A DNA stretch of 64,000 nt from Cellulosimicrobium funkei (GTDB lineage: Bacteria > Actinomycetota > Actinomycetes > Actinomycetales > Cellulomonadaceae): NCBI RefSeq assembly GCF_004519295.1, contig NZ_SOZH01000006.1:186001-250000 (forward strand), in the 5' to 3' direction. How positions within the stretch are numbered: position 1 is the stretch's first letter; each line of letters starts with the position of its first letter. The notes beneath the pieces are model-generated. The model was not told the origin of the DNA and made no database searches. It saw only the letters and a program-made list of their open reading frames with translations. Below, piece after piece: positions 8,683-16,324 of this stretch. The translations under genes were made by a program, and so were the position numbers.

Positions 8683-8985
8683 TCAGACCAGCGTCTCGAC
8701 GCCGATCCGCACCCGGTCGCCGACGTCGACGCCCTCGGCGCGGCGGACCGCGGCCTTGATCGGCACGACGAACGTCATGCGCTGCGCGTCGGGGAACACC
8801 GACGTGGACCAGCGCTGCGCCCCGAGCGTCACCTCGACCTTGACCGAGCCGAACCCCGCGGGCGGCAGCGGCAGCTCCGCGATCTCGTCGCTCACGTCCT
8901 CCGGGAGCGCGGCGAACACCCAGCTGTCGGTGCGCGCCTCCCACCGCCACAGCTCGGCCTCGAACTCGAACCTCGTCCCCGCCAC
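8683..8985 (-). CDS. DUF1905-domain protein
   Basis: A 100-residue protein starting AGTRFEFEAELWRWEA at GTG 8985 and matching the small beta-barrel family DUF1905 (RTDSWVFAALPEDVSDEI, GFGSVKVEVTLG, STSVFPD, YxLPIK-like FVVPIKAAVRRAEGVDVGDRV). The molecular function of the family is not established. It is divergent from ku, and its start codon is preceded by the same 12 bases (CACCATGGACGG) that precede ku, suggesting shared control. It converges with the alarmone synthetase gene. Confidence 0.85.
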   Translation of the reverse strand: MAGTRFEFEAELWRWEARTDSWVFAALPEDVSDEIAELPLPPAGFGSVKVEVTLGAQRWSTSVFPDAQRMTFVVPIKAAVRRAEGVDVGDRVRIGVETLV

Positions 8986-9076
8986 CCGTCCATGGTGCCG
9001 CGGGCCACCCACACGCGGGTGCCGACGTCGCGCCGTATCCCTCGCGGGCGGGCGCCGGTGACGCCACCATGGACGG
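8986..9076. promoter_or_regulatory. Symmetrical divergent leaderless promoters for DUF1905 gene and ku
   Basis: CACCATGGACGG occurs on the plus strand at 9065-9076, directly before the ku ATG, and on the minus strand at 8997-8986, directly before the DUF1905 GTG: a 12-bp perfect inverted repeat with 67 bases between. CACCAT is 6 bases from each start, the leaderless layout. Confidence 0.6.
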
Positions 9077-10135
9077 ATGAGGGCCATCTGGAAGGGCGCC
9101 ATCACGTTCGGCCTCGTCAACGTGCCGGTCAAGGTGTACTCCGCGACGGAGGACCACGACGTCCCGCTGCACCAGGTCCACGACAAGGACGGCGGCCGCA
9201 TCCGCTACCGGCGCGTGTGCGAGATCGACGGCGAGGTCGTGCCGTACGAGCACATCGACAAGGCGTACGACGACGGCGAGCGCACCGTCGTGCTGACGAG
9301 CGAGGACTTCGCCGCGCTCCCCGCCGAGCGCAGCCGCGAGATCGAGGTCGTGGAGTTCGTGCCGAGCGAGCAGATCGACCCGCTCCTGCTCGACCGCAGC
9401 TACTACCTGGAGCCCGACTCGAAGTCCAACAAGGCGTACGTGCTCATGCGGCGCACGCTCGAGGAGACCGACCGGACGGCGATCGTGAAGTTCGCGCTCC
9501 GCCAGCGCACGCGGCTCGCGGCGCTGCGCGTGCGGGACGACGTGCTCGTGCTCCAGACGCTGCTGTGGGCCGACGAGGTGCGCGAGGCCGCGTTCCCCTC
9601 GCTCGACGACGAGGCGAGGGTGACCGACAAGGAGCTCGCCATGTCGGCGCAGCTCGTCGCGAGCTTCGAGGCGGACTTCACGCCGGAGGAGTACGAGGAC
9701 GACTACCAGGCGCAGCTCCGCCAGCTCATCGAGGCCAAGCTCGAGCAGGGCGACGCGCTCGACACCGCCGAGACCTTCGGCGAGCAGCCGGAGGAGAGCG
9801 AGGGCGCGGAGGTCATCGACCTCATGGAGGCGCTGCGCAAGTCGGTCGCGTCGTCCAAGAGCTCGCGCGCGAGCGGGGGGAAGGCCTCAGGTTCAGGCTC
9901 AGGTTCACGGTCCGGGTCGGGCTCCGGGTCGACCGGGAAGTCCGGTTCCGGCCGCGCGAGCTCGTCGTCGGGCAAGGGGTCGAGCGGTTCCCGGTCGACG
10001 AGCGCGAGCAAGAGCTCGGGCACGAAGGAGAAGGCGGCGTCGAAGCCGGCCGCGAAGAAGAGCACGAGCCGCGCCGCCTCCACGAAGGAGAAGTCCACCA
10101 CCTCGAAGACGACCCGGAAGAAGGCGTCCGCCTAG
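9077..10135 (+). CDS. ku: DNA end-binding protein Ku
   Basis: A 352-residue protein. Residues 1 to about 250 are the bacterial Ku core (MRAIWKGAITFGLVNVPVKVYSA, RYRRVCEIDGEVVPYEHIDKAYD, LDRSYYLEPDSKSNKAYVLMRRTL). The homodimer threads onto DNA ends and recruits LigD. The last roughly 95 residues form a low-complexity tail, first Ser/Gly-rich (about 257-300) and then Lys/Ser/Thr/Ala-rich to the C-terminus. Lysine-rich tails in actinobacterial Ku proteins are known to bind DNA; a Ser/Gly spacer this long is less common. Start at ATG 9077, leaderless layout. LigD lies 1.3 kb away on the opposite strand. Confidence 0.95.
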   Translation: MRAIWKGAITFGLVNVPVKVYSATEDHDVPLHQVHDKDGGRIRYRRVCEIDGEVVPYEHIDKAYDDGERTVVLTSEDFAALPAERSREIEVVEFVPSEQIDPLLLDRSYYLEPDSKSNKAYVLMRRTLEETDRTAIVKFALRQRTRLAALRVRDDVLVLQTLLWADEVREAAFPSLDDEARVTDKELAMSAQLVASFEADFTPEEYEDDYQAQLRQLIEAKLEQGDALDTAETFGEQPEESEGAEVIDLMEALRKSVASSKSSRASGGKASGSGSGSRSGSGSGSTGKSGSGRASSSSGKGSSGSRSTSASKSSGTKEKAASKPAAKKSTSRAASTKEKSTTSKTTRKKASA

Positions 10136-10261
10136 CACCGGGCGGCGGGCGGGCGCGCACCGCGCGATCCCGGGCGGGTGCGATGAGTTCCGCGCCCGGC
10201 GCCCGTCGGAACGGGTGGGCGGTCGACCGGCCGCCCGCGAGGCCCTGCGAAGGAGACGACG

Positions 10262-10714
10262 ATGCGTGCGATCGTGCCGAGCCTGTGGTTCGACGGCAAC
10301 CTCGAGGAGGCCATCACGTTCTACTCGAGCGTCTTCCCCGACGCGAAGGTGGGCGACGTGTTCCGCCAGCCCGACGGCACCGCCGTGTCGGCGGACTTCG
10401 AGCTCGCCGGCCAGCGGTTCGACGCCATCAACGGCGGTCCGCAGTTCCCCTTCACCGAGGCGGTGTCGTTCGTCGTCGAGTGCGAGTCCCAGGACGAGGT
10501 CGACGAGTACTGGGCGGCGCTCACCGACGGTGGCCAGGAGTCGCAGTGCGGCTGGCTCAAGGACCGGTTCGGGCTGTCGTGGCAGGTCGTGCCGCTCGAG
10601 TTCCTCGCGATGCTGCAGGACCCCGACCCGGCGCGCGTGCAGCGCGTCGTCGACGTGATGATGACGCAGTCCAAGCTCGACCTGGTGCCGTTGCGCGCCG
10701 CCTACGAGGGCTGA
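10262..10714 (+). CDS. VOC-family protein (PhnB/3-demethylubiquinone methyltransferase-like fold)
   Basis: A 150-residue protein (MRAIVPSLWFDGNLEEAITFYSSVFPDAKVG ...) of the PhnB-like VOC subgroup: WFDGNLEEAITFYSSVF, PFTEAVSFVVECESQDEVDEYWAALTDGGQE, CGWLKDRFGLSWQVVP. The subgroup is often labelled 3-demethylubiquinone-9 3-methyltransferase in databases, but the fold is a metal-dependent VOC barrel and true activities are mostly unknown. The ATG is preceded by a good GAAGGAGA ribosome-binding site. It runs convergent to, and probably replaces the missing end of, the degenerate PIN gene at 10719. Confidence 0.88.
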   Translation: MRAIVPSLWFDGNLEEAITFYSSVFPDAKVGDVFRQPDGTAVSADFELAGQRFDAINGGPQFPFTEAVSFVVECESQDEVDEYWAALTDGGQESQCGWLKDRFGLSWQVVPLEFLAMLQDPDPARVQRVVDVMMTQSKLDLVPLRAAYEG

Positions 10715-10718
10715 GCCG

Positions 10719-10931
10719 GCGCGGAGAGGCCGAACCCGCCAGGTCCAGGCGGTGACGTGCCTGTACCCGAGCGCCTGCTCGCGCGGGACCGACGAGCATC
10801 TCGGCGAGGGCGAGGAAGTGACGGACGATCCCGTGCTGTCCGTGCTCGAGGACGAGCGACGTCGCCTCGGTGTGGTGCACGCCGGAAGGGTTGGACGCAG
10901 CGATCACGACGTTCGCGTCGGCGACGATCAC
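10719..10931 (-). pseudogene. C-terminally truncated PIN-domain toxin remnant
   Basis: From the GTG at 10931 the minus strand reads VIVADANVVIAASNPSGVHH, then TEATSLVLEHGQHG and LALAEMLVGPARAG. This is a PIN (VapC-like) RNase N-terminus with the first catalytic Asp in ADANV and the conserved Glu in LAEMLVGP. After roughly 65-70 residues the similarity ends and the frame continues into sequence antisense to the VOC gene, so the second half with the remaining acidic residues is missing. The GTG overlaps the stop of the antitoxin remnant (GTGA), as in intact VapBC operons. It is probably an inactive toxin fossil. Confidence 0.6.
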
Positions 10932-11090
10932 TCGTCCCAGCCCGCCCGGACGTCGTCGAGGTAGTCGGCCGCCGCGTAGTGCTCCGAGACCGTCGTGAGC
11001 GCCGCCACCGCCCGGCGATGCTCGGCCTCGGCGACGTCGTCCTCGTGCTCGAGGGTTTGGGCGTCGGGGCTCCGAGGTGCTCGTCGGCAC
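10928..11090 (-). pseudogene. Frameshifted antitoxin remnant upstream of PIN gene
   Basis: Starting at a GTG (11090) two bases after the TetR stop, the minus strand reads VPTSTSEP and then must shift by one base at the run CCCC (about 11065) to continue DAQTLEHEDDVAEAEHRRAV and VSEHYAAADYLDDVRAGWDE before TGA at 10928. With one C removed the gene would be a clean 53-codon reading frame overlapping the PIN GTG. Acidic composition and position fit a VapB-type antitoxin, although 53 residues is short. A sequencing error in the homopolymer cannot be excluded. Confidence 0.45.
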
Positions 11091-11092
11091 GG

Positions 11093-11737
11093 TCAGGATC
11101 TCTGGCGTTGCGCCGCCCCGCCCGGGCGTCGCAGCGCGACGAGCTCGCCGATGAGGCCGAGGAGGTCGTCCACGTCGTCGCCGGGGCGGGGACCGCGGAA
11201 GGCGAGGTCCTCGCCCGGAGTGCCGTCGCCGTCGTCCCCCTCGTCGCCGCCCGTGACGCGGCCGAGCACGTCGCTGCTCAGCGCGGCGTGCGCGTAGAGG
11301 CCGTCGCTGAGCAGGACGATCGCGTGGGCGACGACGGGGTCGCCGACCTCGTCGAGCACGGCGCGGGTCCACGCGTCGTGCGCGCCGTCGAGCGCAGCAC
11401 GGGAGCGCGGGTACGACCCCTGCGCGAGCCGGGACACGGCGAGGTAGACGAGCTCGAACTCCGTGTCGACGAGCGTCGAGGTGCGGATGAGGTAGTCGAC
11501 GGCCCCCGCGGGGGCGGCGCGCATGGCCTCCACGTCGGCGGCGGTGAGCTCCCGGAGGTGCTCGGTGAGGCCGTCGGCGAGCGCGTCCTTGGAGCCGAAG
11601 TGGTAGAGCAGCCCGCCCTTGGACACCCCGGCGCGCTCGGCGACCGCCTCGAGCGTGGCGGCGCGCTCGCCCTGCTCGACGAGCAGGGACGCGAACGCCC
11701 GCAGGACCTTGGCGCGAGCAGCGGGGGGCGGCGGCAT
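11093..11737 (-). CDS. TetR-family transcriptional regulator (QacR-like partner of exporter)
   Basis: A 214-residue repressor. The N-terminal HTH is clear: AKVLRAFASLLVEQGERAATLEAVAERAGVSKGGLLYHFGSKDALADGL (residues about 8-57, shown here in part by its hallmark GVSKGGLLYHFGSK). The rest is a variable ligand-binding domain with an acidic DEGDDGDGTPGED segment near the C-terminus. It is divergent from the 14-TM exporter at 11964, and an inverted repeat at 11888-11901 lies on the exporter promoter, the same layout as qacR/qacA. Its own ATG (11737) follows TACCCT plus 7 bases, so it is probably leaderless. The stop is 2 bases before the antitoxin remnant. Confidence 0.9.
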   Translation of the reverse strand: MPPPPAARAKVLRAFASLLVEQGERAATLEAVAERAGVSKGGLLYHFGSKDALADGLTEHLRELTAADVEAMRAAPAGAVDYLIRTSTLVDTEFELVYLAVSRLAQGSYPRSRAALDGAHDAWTRAVLDEVGDPVVAHAIVLLSDGLYAHAALSSDVLGRVTGGDEGDDGDGTPGEDLAFRGPRPGDDVDDLLGLIGELVALRRPGGAAQRQRS

Positions 11738-11750
11738 GGCACCGAGGGTA
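11738..11750 (-). promoter_or_regulatory. Leaderless promoter of TetR gene
   Basis: Minus-strand TACCCT (11745-11750) is followed by 7 bases and the ATG at 11737; no Shine-Dalgarno sequence is present. Confidence 0.4.
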
Positions 11751-11881
11751 GTCGGCCCGTGCGGACCCGCAGGCCGGTGAACCGCGAGCCCGCGGCCGGT
11801 GCGGGGGCGCCGGTCGGGGGGAGGCGGCGCGGTGCGCAGCGTCACAGGCGCGGGTGGGATGACGGTGGCGTGTCTCGTCGT

Positions 11882-11901
11882 TACTATACCGTCTGGACGG
11901 T
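11882..11901 (+). promoter_or_regulatory. Exporter promoter with TetR-type operator
   Basis: A -10-like TACTAT (11882-11887) abuts the inverted repeat ACCGTC-TG-GACGGT (11888-11901), 6-bp perfect arms with a 2-base spacer. It lies in the 226-base divergent region, 62 bases before the exporter start, where a bound repressor would cover the transcription start. Confidence 0.6.
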
Positions 11902-11963
11902 CTGGAAGTTCGGCGCCACCGCGTCGCCCCGGCCGCCCGGAAGACGTGGAAGGACCCCTCGCC

Positions 11964-13523
11964 GTGACGACCCCCGTGACGACGACCCCGACCGGGACCA
12001 CCGCCCAGCACGAGCCCGCGACGCGTGGACCCGCGCGCGGCGCCGCCGGCCGCTGGTTCGCGCTCGCCGTGCTCATGCTCCCGGTGCTGCTCGTGTCGGT
12101 CGACAACACCGTGCTCAGCTTCGCGCTGCCCCAGATCTCCGAGTCGCTGCGCCCCACCGGGACGCAGCTGCTGTGGATCATCGACATCTACCCGCTCGTG
12201 CTCGCCGGCCTGCTCGTGCCGATGGGCTCGTTCGCCGACCGCGTCGGCCGCCGTCGGCTGCTCCTCACCGGTGCGGTGGGCTTCGCCGCCGTCTCCGTGG
12301 TCGCGGCCTACGCGCCCAGCGCCGGAGCGCTCGTCGCGTCGCGCGCCGCGCTCGGCTTCTTCGGCGCCATGCTCATGCCGTCGACGCTCTCGATCCTGCG
12401 CAACGTCTTCACCGACCGCGAGGAGCGCCGGCTCGCCATCGCCGTCTGGGCCGCCGGGTTCGCGGCCGGGTCCGCGCTCGGGCCGATCGTCGGCGGCTTC
12501 CTCCTCGAGCACTTCTGGTGGGGCTCGGTCTTCCTCCTCGCCGTCCCGGTGCTCGTGCTGCTGCTCGCGCTCGCGCCGTTCTTCGTGCCCGAGTCGCGCG
12601 ACCCCGCGCCGGGCCGGATCGACGTCCTGTCGATCGTGCTCGTCATGGCGACCATGACCCCGGTCGTCTACGGCATCAAGACCTTCGCGAAGTCCGGCCC
12701 GAGCGTGGTCGCGCTCGCGAGCGTCGCCGTCGGGCTCGCCGCGGGCGTGCTGTTCGTGCGCCGTCAGCTCCACCGGTCCGACCCCATGATCGACGTGCGC
12801 CTCTTCACGCGCGGTGCCTTCAGCGGCGCGGTGCTCGTCAACCTGCTGTCCGTGTTCTCGCTCGTCGGCTTCCTGTTCTTCGTGTCGCAGGACGTCCAGC
12901 TCGTGCTCGGGCTCGGCCCGATGCAGGCGGGCGTCGCGCTCCTGCCGGGGCTGGTCGTCATGATCGTCGCCGGGCTCGGCGTCGTCCGGGTGGTGCGGCG
13001 CGTGCGCCCGGCGCACGTCGTCGCCGTCGCGCTGCTGTTCTCCGCGACGGGCTACGCGATCGTCGCCGCGGGCGCCGGGCAGAGCACGCTCGCGCTGCTC
13101 ATGGTGGCGTTCGTCGTGCTCTCCCTCGGCGTGGGCGCGGCCGAGACCGTGTCGAACGACCTCATCGTGTCGTCCGTCCCCGCCGCGAAGGCGGGTGCCG
13201 CGTCCGCGATCTCCGAGACCGCGTACGAGGTGGGGGCCGTGCTCGGCACGGCGGTCCTGGGGAGCATCCTCACGGCGTCGTACCACGCGAACGTCGTCGT
13301 CCCGCAGGGCGTCCCCGCGGCCGACGCCGTCGCCGCGGCCGAGACGCTCGGCGGCGCGACCCAGGTCGCCTCGACCCTGCCCGCCGGGCAGGCGCAGGCG
13401 CTGCTCGACTCCGCGCACGCCGCGTTCGGCAGCGGCGTCGGCACGACGTCGCTCATCGGCGTGGTGCTCATGCTCGTCGCCGCGGGCGTGGCGCTCGTCA
13501 CGCTGCGGGGCGCGAAGTCCTGA
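11964..13523 (+). CDS. 14-TM MFS drug exporter (DHA2 family, SmvA/QacA-like)
   Basis: A 519-residue transporter. The first TM segment carries motif D1-like LLVSVDNTVLSFALP, followed by motif A GSFADRVGRRRLLL and motif C in the fifth helix (AAGFAAGSALGPIVGGFLL). About 14 hydrophobic segments and a length near 500 place it in the DHA2 group of proton-coupled drug exporters such as SmvA, LfrA and QacA, which extrude cationic dyes and antiseptics. Substrates here are not known. The GTG at 11964 is preceded by GGAAGGA. Upstream in-frame ATGs would add a hydrophilic extension lying across the promoter and operator, so they were rejected. Confidence 0.9.
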   Translation: MTTPVTTTPTGTTAQHEPATRGPARGAAGRWFALAVLMLPVLLVSVDNTVLSFALPQISESLRPTGTQLLWIIDIYPLVLAGLLVPMGSFADRVGRRRLLLTGAVGFAAVSVVAAYAPSAGALVASRAALGFFGAMLMPSTLSILRNVFTDREERRLAIAVWAAGFAAGSALGPIVGGFLLEHFWWGSVFLLAVPVLVLLLALAPFFVPESRDPAPGRIDVLSIVLVMATMTPVVYGIKTFAKSGPSVVALASVAVGLAAGVLFVRRQLHRSDPMIDVRLFTRGAFSGAVLVNLLSVFSLVGFLFFVSQDVQLVLGLGPMQAGVALLPGLVVMIVAGLGVVRVVRRVRPAHVVAVALLFSATGYAIVAAGAGQSTLALLMVAFVVLSLGVGAAETVSNDLIVSSVPAAKAGAASAISETAYEVGAVLGTAVLGSILTASYHANVVVPQGVPAADAVAAAETLGGATQVASTLPAGQAQALLDSAHAAFGSGVGTTSLIGVVLMLVAAGVALVTLRGAKS

Positions 13524-13535
13524 CGACGCGCTGCC

Positions 13536-13573
13536 CCGCGCGCCCCGCCGCACCCTCGCGGCGGGGCGCGCGG
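13536..13573 (+). terminator. GC-rich terminator after exporter gene
   Basis: A perfect 16-bp stem, 13536-13551 paired with 13558-13573, with loop ACCCTC, begins 12 bases after the exporter stop. There is no T tract, as is common in high-GC actinobacteria. Confidence 0.8.
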
Positions 13574-13620
13574 CGCTCGCGGTTGGCGACGAGAGCCGCG
13601 ATCCGCGAGGCTGTGCGGTG

Positions 13621-15531
13621 ATGAGCCGTCCGCACCGCACCCCGCCCCGCTGGGTCCGCTGGACCCTCGGCATCCTGCTCGCCCTCGTGCCGTGCGTCGT
13701 GTGGGGGGTCACGACGGCGACGGCCGAGCGCAGCCTCGGTCCGCACGAGGCGCTGTACGAGGTCACGACGAACGGCCTCGTCACCGTCGACCTCGGCCCG
13801 CTCGGGACGATCCAGATCGACTCGCCGCTGCCGCTCGGCCTGGGCGCCGACGTCACGGTCGAGGAGATCCCCGCCGACCTCACGGCCGTCGGGCAGGCGG
13901 ACACGCTGGAGGGCCTGTCCCAGGACCTCGAGGACTACCTCCGCTTCTTCGGCGGCCCGCAGGAGACGATCGGCTCCGTCGCGCGCGCCCTCGTCGTCGA
14001 CGCGCTGCGCCGCACGGGGTTCGCGATCCTCGTCGTCGCGGCCGCCGGTGCGGGTCTCTACCTCCTGCTCGGCCCGCCGCGCCGACGCGAGCTCAGCGAG
14101 CGGGTCGCGCCGCGCACGTACGAGATCACGGCGGGCGTCGTGCTCGTCTCGCTCGTCGGGGCGTCGCTCGTCGCGAGCGACCCGGGCACGACGGCCGGGC
14201 CGTCCCAGCGCGCGTCGGCGGTGTTCGACGGGACCCCGCTCGAGGGCGCGCGCATCACCGGCCGGCTCGCGGGCGTCGTCGACACCTACGGCGCGATGCT
14301 CATCGACCTCTACCGCGAGAACGAGGACTTCTACGCGCGCGCGGACGCCCACCTCGTCGCGGCCTGGGACCGGCGCGACCGGATCCAGCGCCTCACCGCG
14401 CCGCGTCCCGCCGCGGCGGGCACGTCCGACGACCGGGCCTCCGACGAGCCGTCCGACGGCGCGTCCTCCGACGCCCCCGACGCGACGGGCGACGCCCCGG
14501 ACGCGACGGAGGGGACGACGTCGGGCACGGACGACGGGACCGACACGGGAGCCGACGAGCCCGGCGCGCCCGACGACGGCTTCGACGCCGAGACCGACAG
14601 CGAGGCCGACACCGAGTCGGGCGACGAGCCGACGTCGCGGCCCGCCCCCGCGGCGGAGGAGGACCTCGTCACGCTCCTCGTGGTGAGCGACCTGCACTGC
14701 AACACCGGCATGGCCCCGCTCATCCGGACCGCGGTGGAGCGGTCGGGGGCGTCGGTCGTCCTCAACGCCGGCGACACCACGATGAACGGCACGGCCGTCG
14801 AGTCGTTCTGCGTCGACTCGTTCGCCTCCGCGGTGCCGAAGGGCGTGACGATGGTCGTCGCCGACGGCAACCACGACAGCGTCGAGACCTCGGCGCAGGA
14901 GCGCGCGAACGGCCAGACCGTCCTGGACGGCAAGGTCGTCGAGGTCGAGGGGATCCGCATCCTCGGCGACCGCGACCCGCTCGAGACGCGGCTCGGGCTC
15001 GGCAGCCAGCCGCCCCGCGAGGAGACGCCGGAGGAGTACGCGGCCCGGCTGACCGAGGTCGCGTGCGCCGAGCAGGCGGACGGCGACCCGATCGACCTCC
15101 TCCTCATCCACACGCCCCGCATGGGGAACGAGGCGATCGACTCCGGCTGCGTCCCGAACCAGGTCTCCGGGCACATGCACACCCGGTCCGGTCCGGAGCG
15201 GACGGGCGGGGGCGTCCGGTACGTCAGCGGGAGCACCGCGGGCGCGGTCAAGGACCAGCTCCGCATCGGCCCGCTCAAGGGCACCGCGGAGATGACGGTG
15301 CTGCGCTTCGACCCCGAGCGGCGGCGCATCGTCGACTGGCAGCTCGTGCAGATCGGGACGGACGAGTCCGCGAAGGTCTGGCCGCGGATCGCGTGGCCCA
15401 CGCCGTCGGGCGAGCCGGTCGTCGGGGAGCCCGACGAGGACGGCACCGAGGTCGGCACCGAGAGCGACGTGCCCGACGGCGAGGCGCCCGTCGACGCCCC
15501 GGCCGGGGGTGAACCCGCGGGCGAGGGTTGA
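13621..15531 (+). CDS. Membrane-anchored metallophosphoesterase
   Basis: A 636-residue protein. Predicted TM helices at about 15-33, 133-151 and 169-186 are followed by an Asp/Glu/Thr/Ser/Pro-rich acidic linker of about 90 residues and then a calcineurin-like metallophosphoesterase domain: VVSDLHCN (DxH), NAGDTTMNG (GDxxxxG), ADGNHDS (GNHD) and GHMHTRSG (GHxH). With an odd number of TM segments the catalytic domain could be extracytoplasmic (inference). It may act on a phosphodiester or cell-envelope substrate. Start ATG 13621; GTG 13618 directly before it is an alternative. A strong terminator separates it from the upstream exporter. Confidence 0.88.
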   Translation: MSRPHRTPPRWVRWTLGILLALVPCVVWGVTTATAERSLGPHEALYEVTTNGLVTVDLGPLGTIQIDSPLPLGLGADVTVEEIPADLTAVGQADTLEGLSQDLEDYLRFFGGPQETIGSVARALVVDALRRTGFAILVVAAAGAGLYLLLGPPRRRELSERVAPRTYEITAGVVLVSLVGASLVASDPGTTAGPSQRASAVFDGTPLEGARITGRLAGVVDTYGAMLIDLYRENEDFYARADAHLVAAWDRRDRIQRLTAPRPAAAGTSDDRASDEPSDGASSDAPDATGDAPDATEGTTSGTDDGTDTGADEPGAPDDGFDAETDSEADTESGDEPTSRPAPAAEEDLVTLLVVSDLHCNTGMAPLIRTAVERSGASVVLNAGDTTMNGTAVESFCVDSFASAVPKGVTMVVADGNHDSVETSAQERANGQTVLDGKVVEVEGIRILGDRDPLETRLGLGSQPPREETPEEYAARLTEVACAEQADGDPIDLLLIHTPRMGNEAIDSGCVPNQVSGHMHTRSGPERTGGGVRYVSGSTAGAVKDQLRIGPLKGTAEMTVLRFDPERRRIVDWQLVQIGTDESAKVWPRIAWPTPSGEPVVGEPDEDGTEVGTESDVPDGEAPVDAPAGGEPAGEG

Positions 15532-15572
15532 GCCGCTGCGCGTCGGTGCTCGCCGCGCGCTGCGCGGCACGG

Positions 15573-15585
15573 CAGGATGGGGCGT
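15573..15585 (+). promoter_or_regulatory. Leaderless promoter of YceI gene
   Basis: CAGGAT (15573-15578) is followed by 7 bases and ATG 15586. This supports the second of two in-frame ATGs (15577 and 15586) as the start. Confidence 0.4.
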
Positions 15586-16290
15586 ATGAGCAGGTCGACG
15601 CGCTGGATCGTCGTGTCGGTGGTCCTCGCGCTCGTCGTGGTGCTCCTCGCCCCGTTCGTGTACTCGGAGGTGCAGGAGGGCCGCACCCCGCCCCCGCTGG
15701 GTCTGCAGTCGCCGGGGGAGGAGACGGCGTCCGCGGCCCCGGCCGCGCCCGGTCCCTTCGACGTGGACGGCGAGTGGGTCGTCGCGCCGGGCTCCGAGGC
15801 GGGCTTCCGCGCGGACGTCCTCGACGTCCCGGCGGACGAGGCGGTGCTCCTCGGCACCACGCCGGACGTCACCGGCACGCTGCGCGTCGCGGACGGCGAG
15901 CTGCAGACCGCGACGGTGACCGTCGCGACGACCGCGCTCCGGACCGGGTCGTCCGTGGCGGACCGCCAGCTCCAGCAGGCGCTCGAGACGGACCTGTACC
16001 CGACCACGCTCTTCTCGCTCACGTCGCCGCTCGACGTGAGCGAGCTCACGGCCACCGACGAGACGGTCCGGCTCCAGGCCGCGGGCGCGCTGACGATCCG
16101 CGACGAGACCCAGGCCGTGACGGTCGCGCTCGACGTGCAGCGGTCGGGCCAGGGGGTGCTCGCGACCGGGGCGATCGGCGTGCGCTTCTCCGACTTCGGC
16201 ATCGCGGTGCCGCCCGACGCGCCCGTGCAGGTGCGCGACGAGGGGACGGTCGAGGTGCGGCTCGAGCTCGTCCGGTCCGCGACCCCCTGA
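15586..16290 (+). CDS. YceI-family protein, membrane-anchored
   Basis: A 234-residue protein with an N-terminal TM/signal-anchor (RWIVVSVVLALVVVLLAPFVY) and an extracytoplasmic YceI lipocalin-like barrel: DGEWVVAPGSEAGFRADVLD, TVTVATTALRTGSSVADRQLQQALETDLYPTTLF (shown in part), AAGALTIRDETQAVTVALDV, FSDFGIAVP. YceI proteins bind isoprenoid-type lipids such as polyprenyl or quinone molecules. A role in envelope stress or prenyl-lipid binding is inferred. Start chosen at ATG 15586 because a -10-like element sits 7 bases before it. No cysteine lipobox is present. Confidence 0.88.
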   Translation: MSRSTRWIVVSVVLALVVVLLAPFVYSEVQEGRTPPPLGLQSPGEETASAAPAAPGPFDVDGEWVVAPGSEAGFRADVLDVPADEAVLLGTTPDVTGTLRVADGELQTATVTVATTALRTGSSVADRQLQQALETDLYPTTLFSLTSPLDVSELTATDETVRLQAAGALTIRDETQAVTVALDVQRSGQGVLATGAIGVRFSDFGIAVPPDAPVQVRDEGTVEVRLELVRSATP

Positions 16291-16312
16291 GCCCCCGCCG
16301 GACGCCGTGACC

Positions 16313-16324
16313 TAGGGTGGTCGG
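16313..16324 (+). promoter_or_regulatory. Leaderless promoter of DtxR-family gene
   Basis: TAGGGT (16313-16318) followed by GGTCGG and GTG 16325. Confidence 0.45.
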
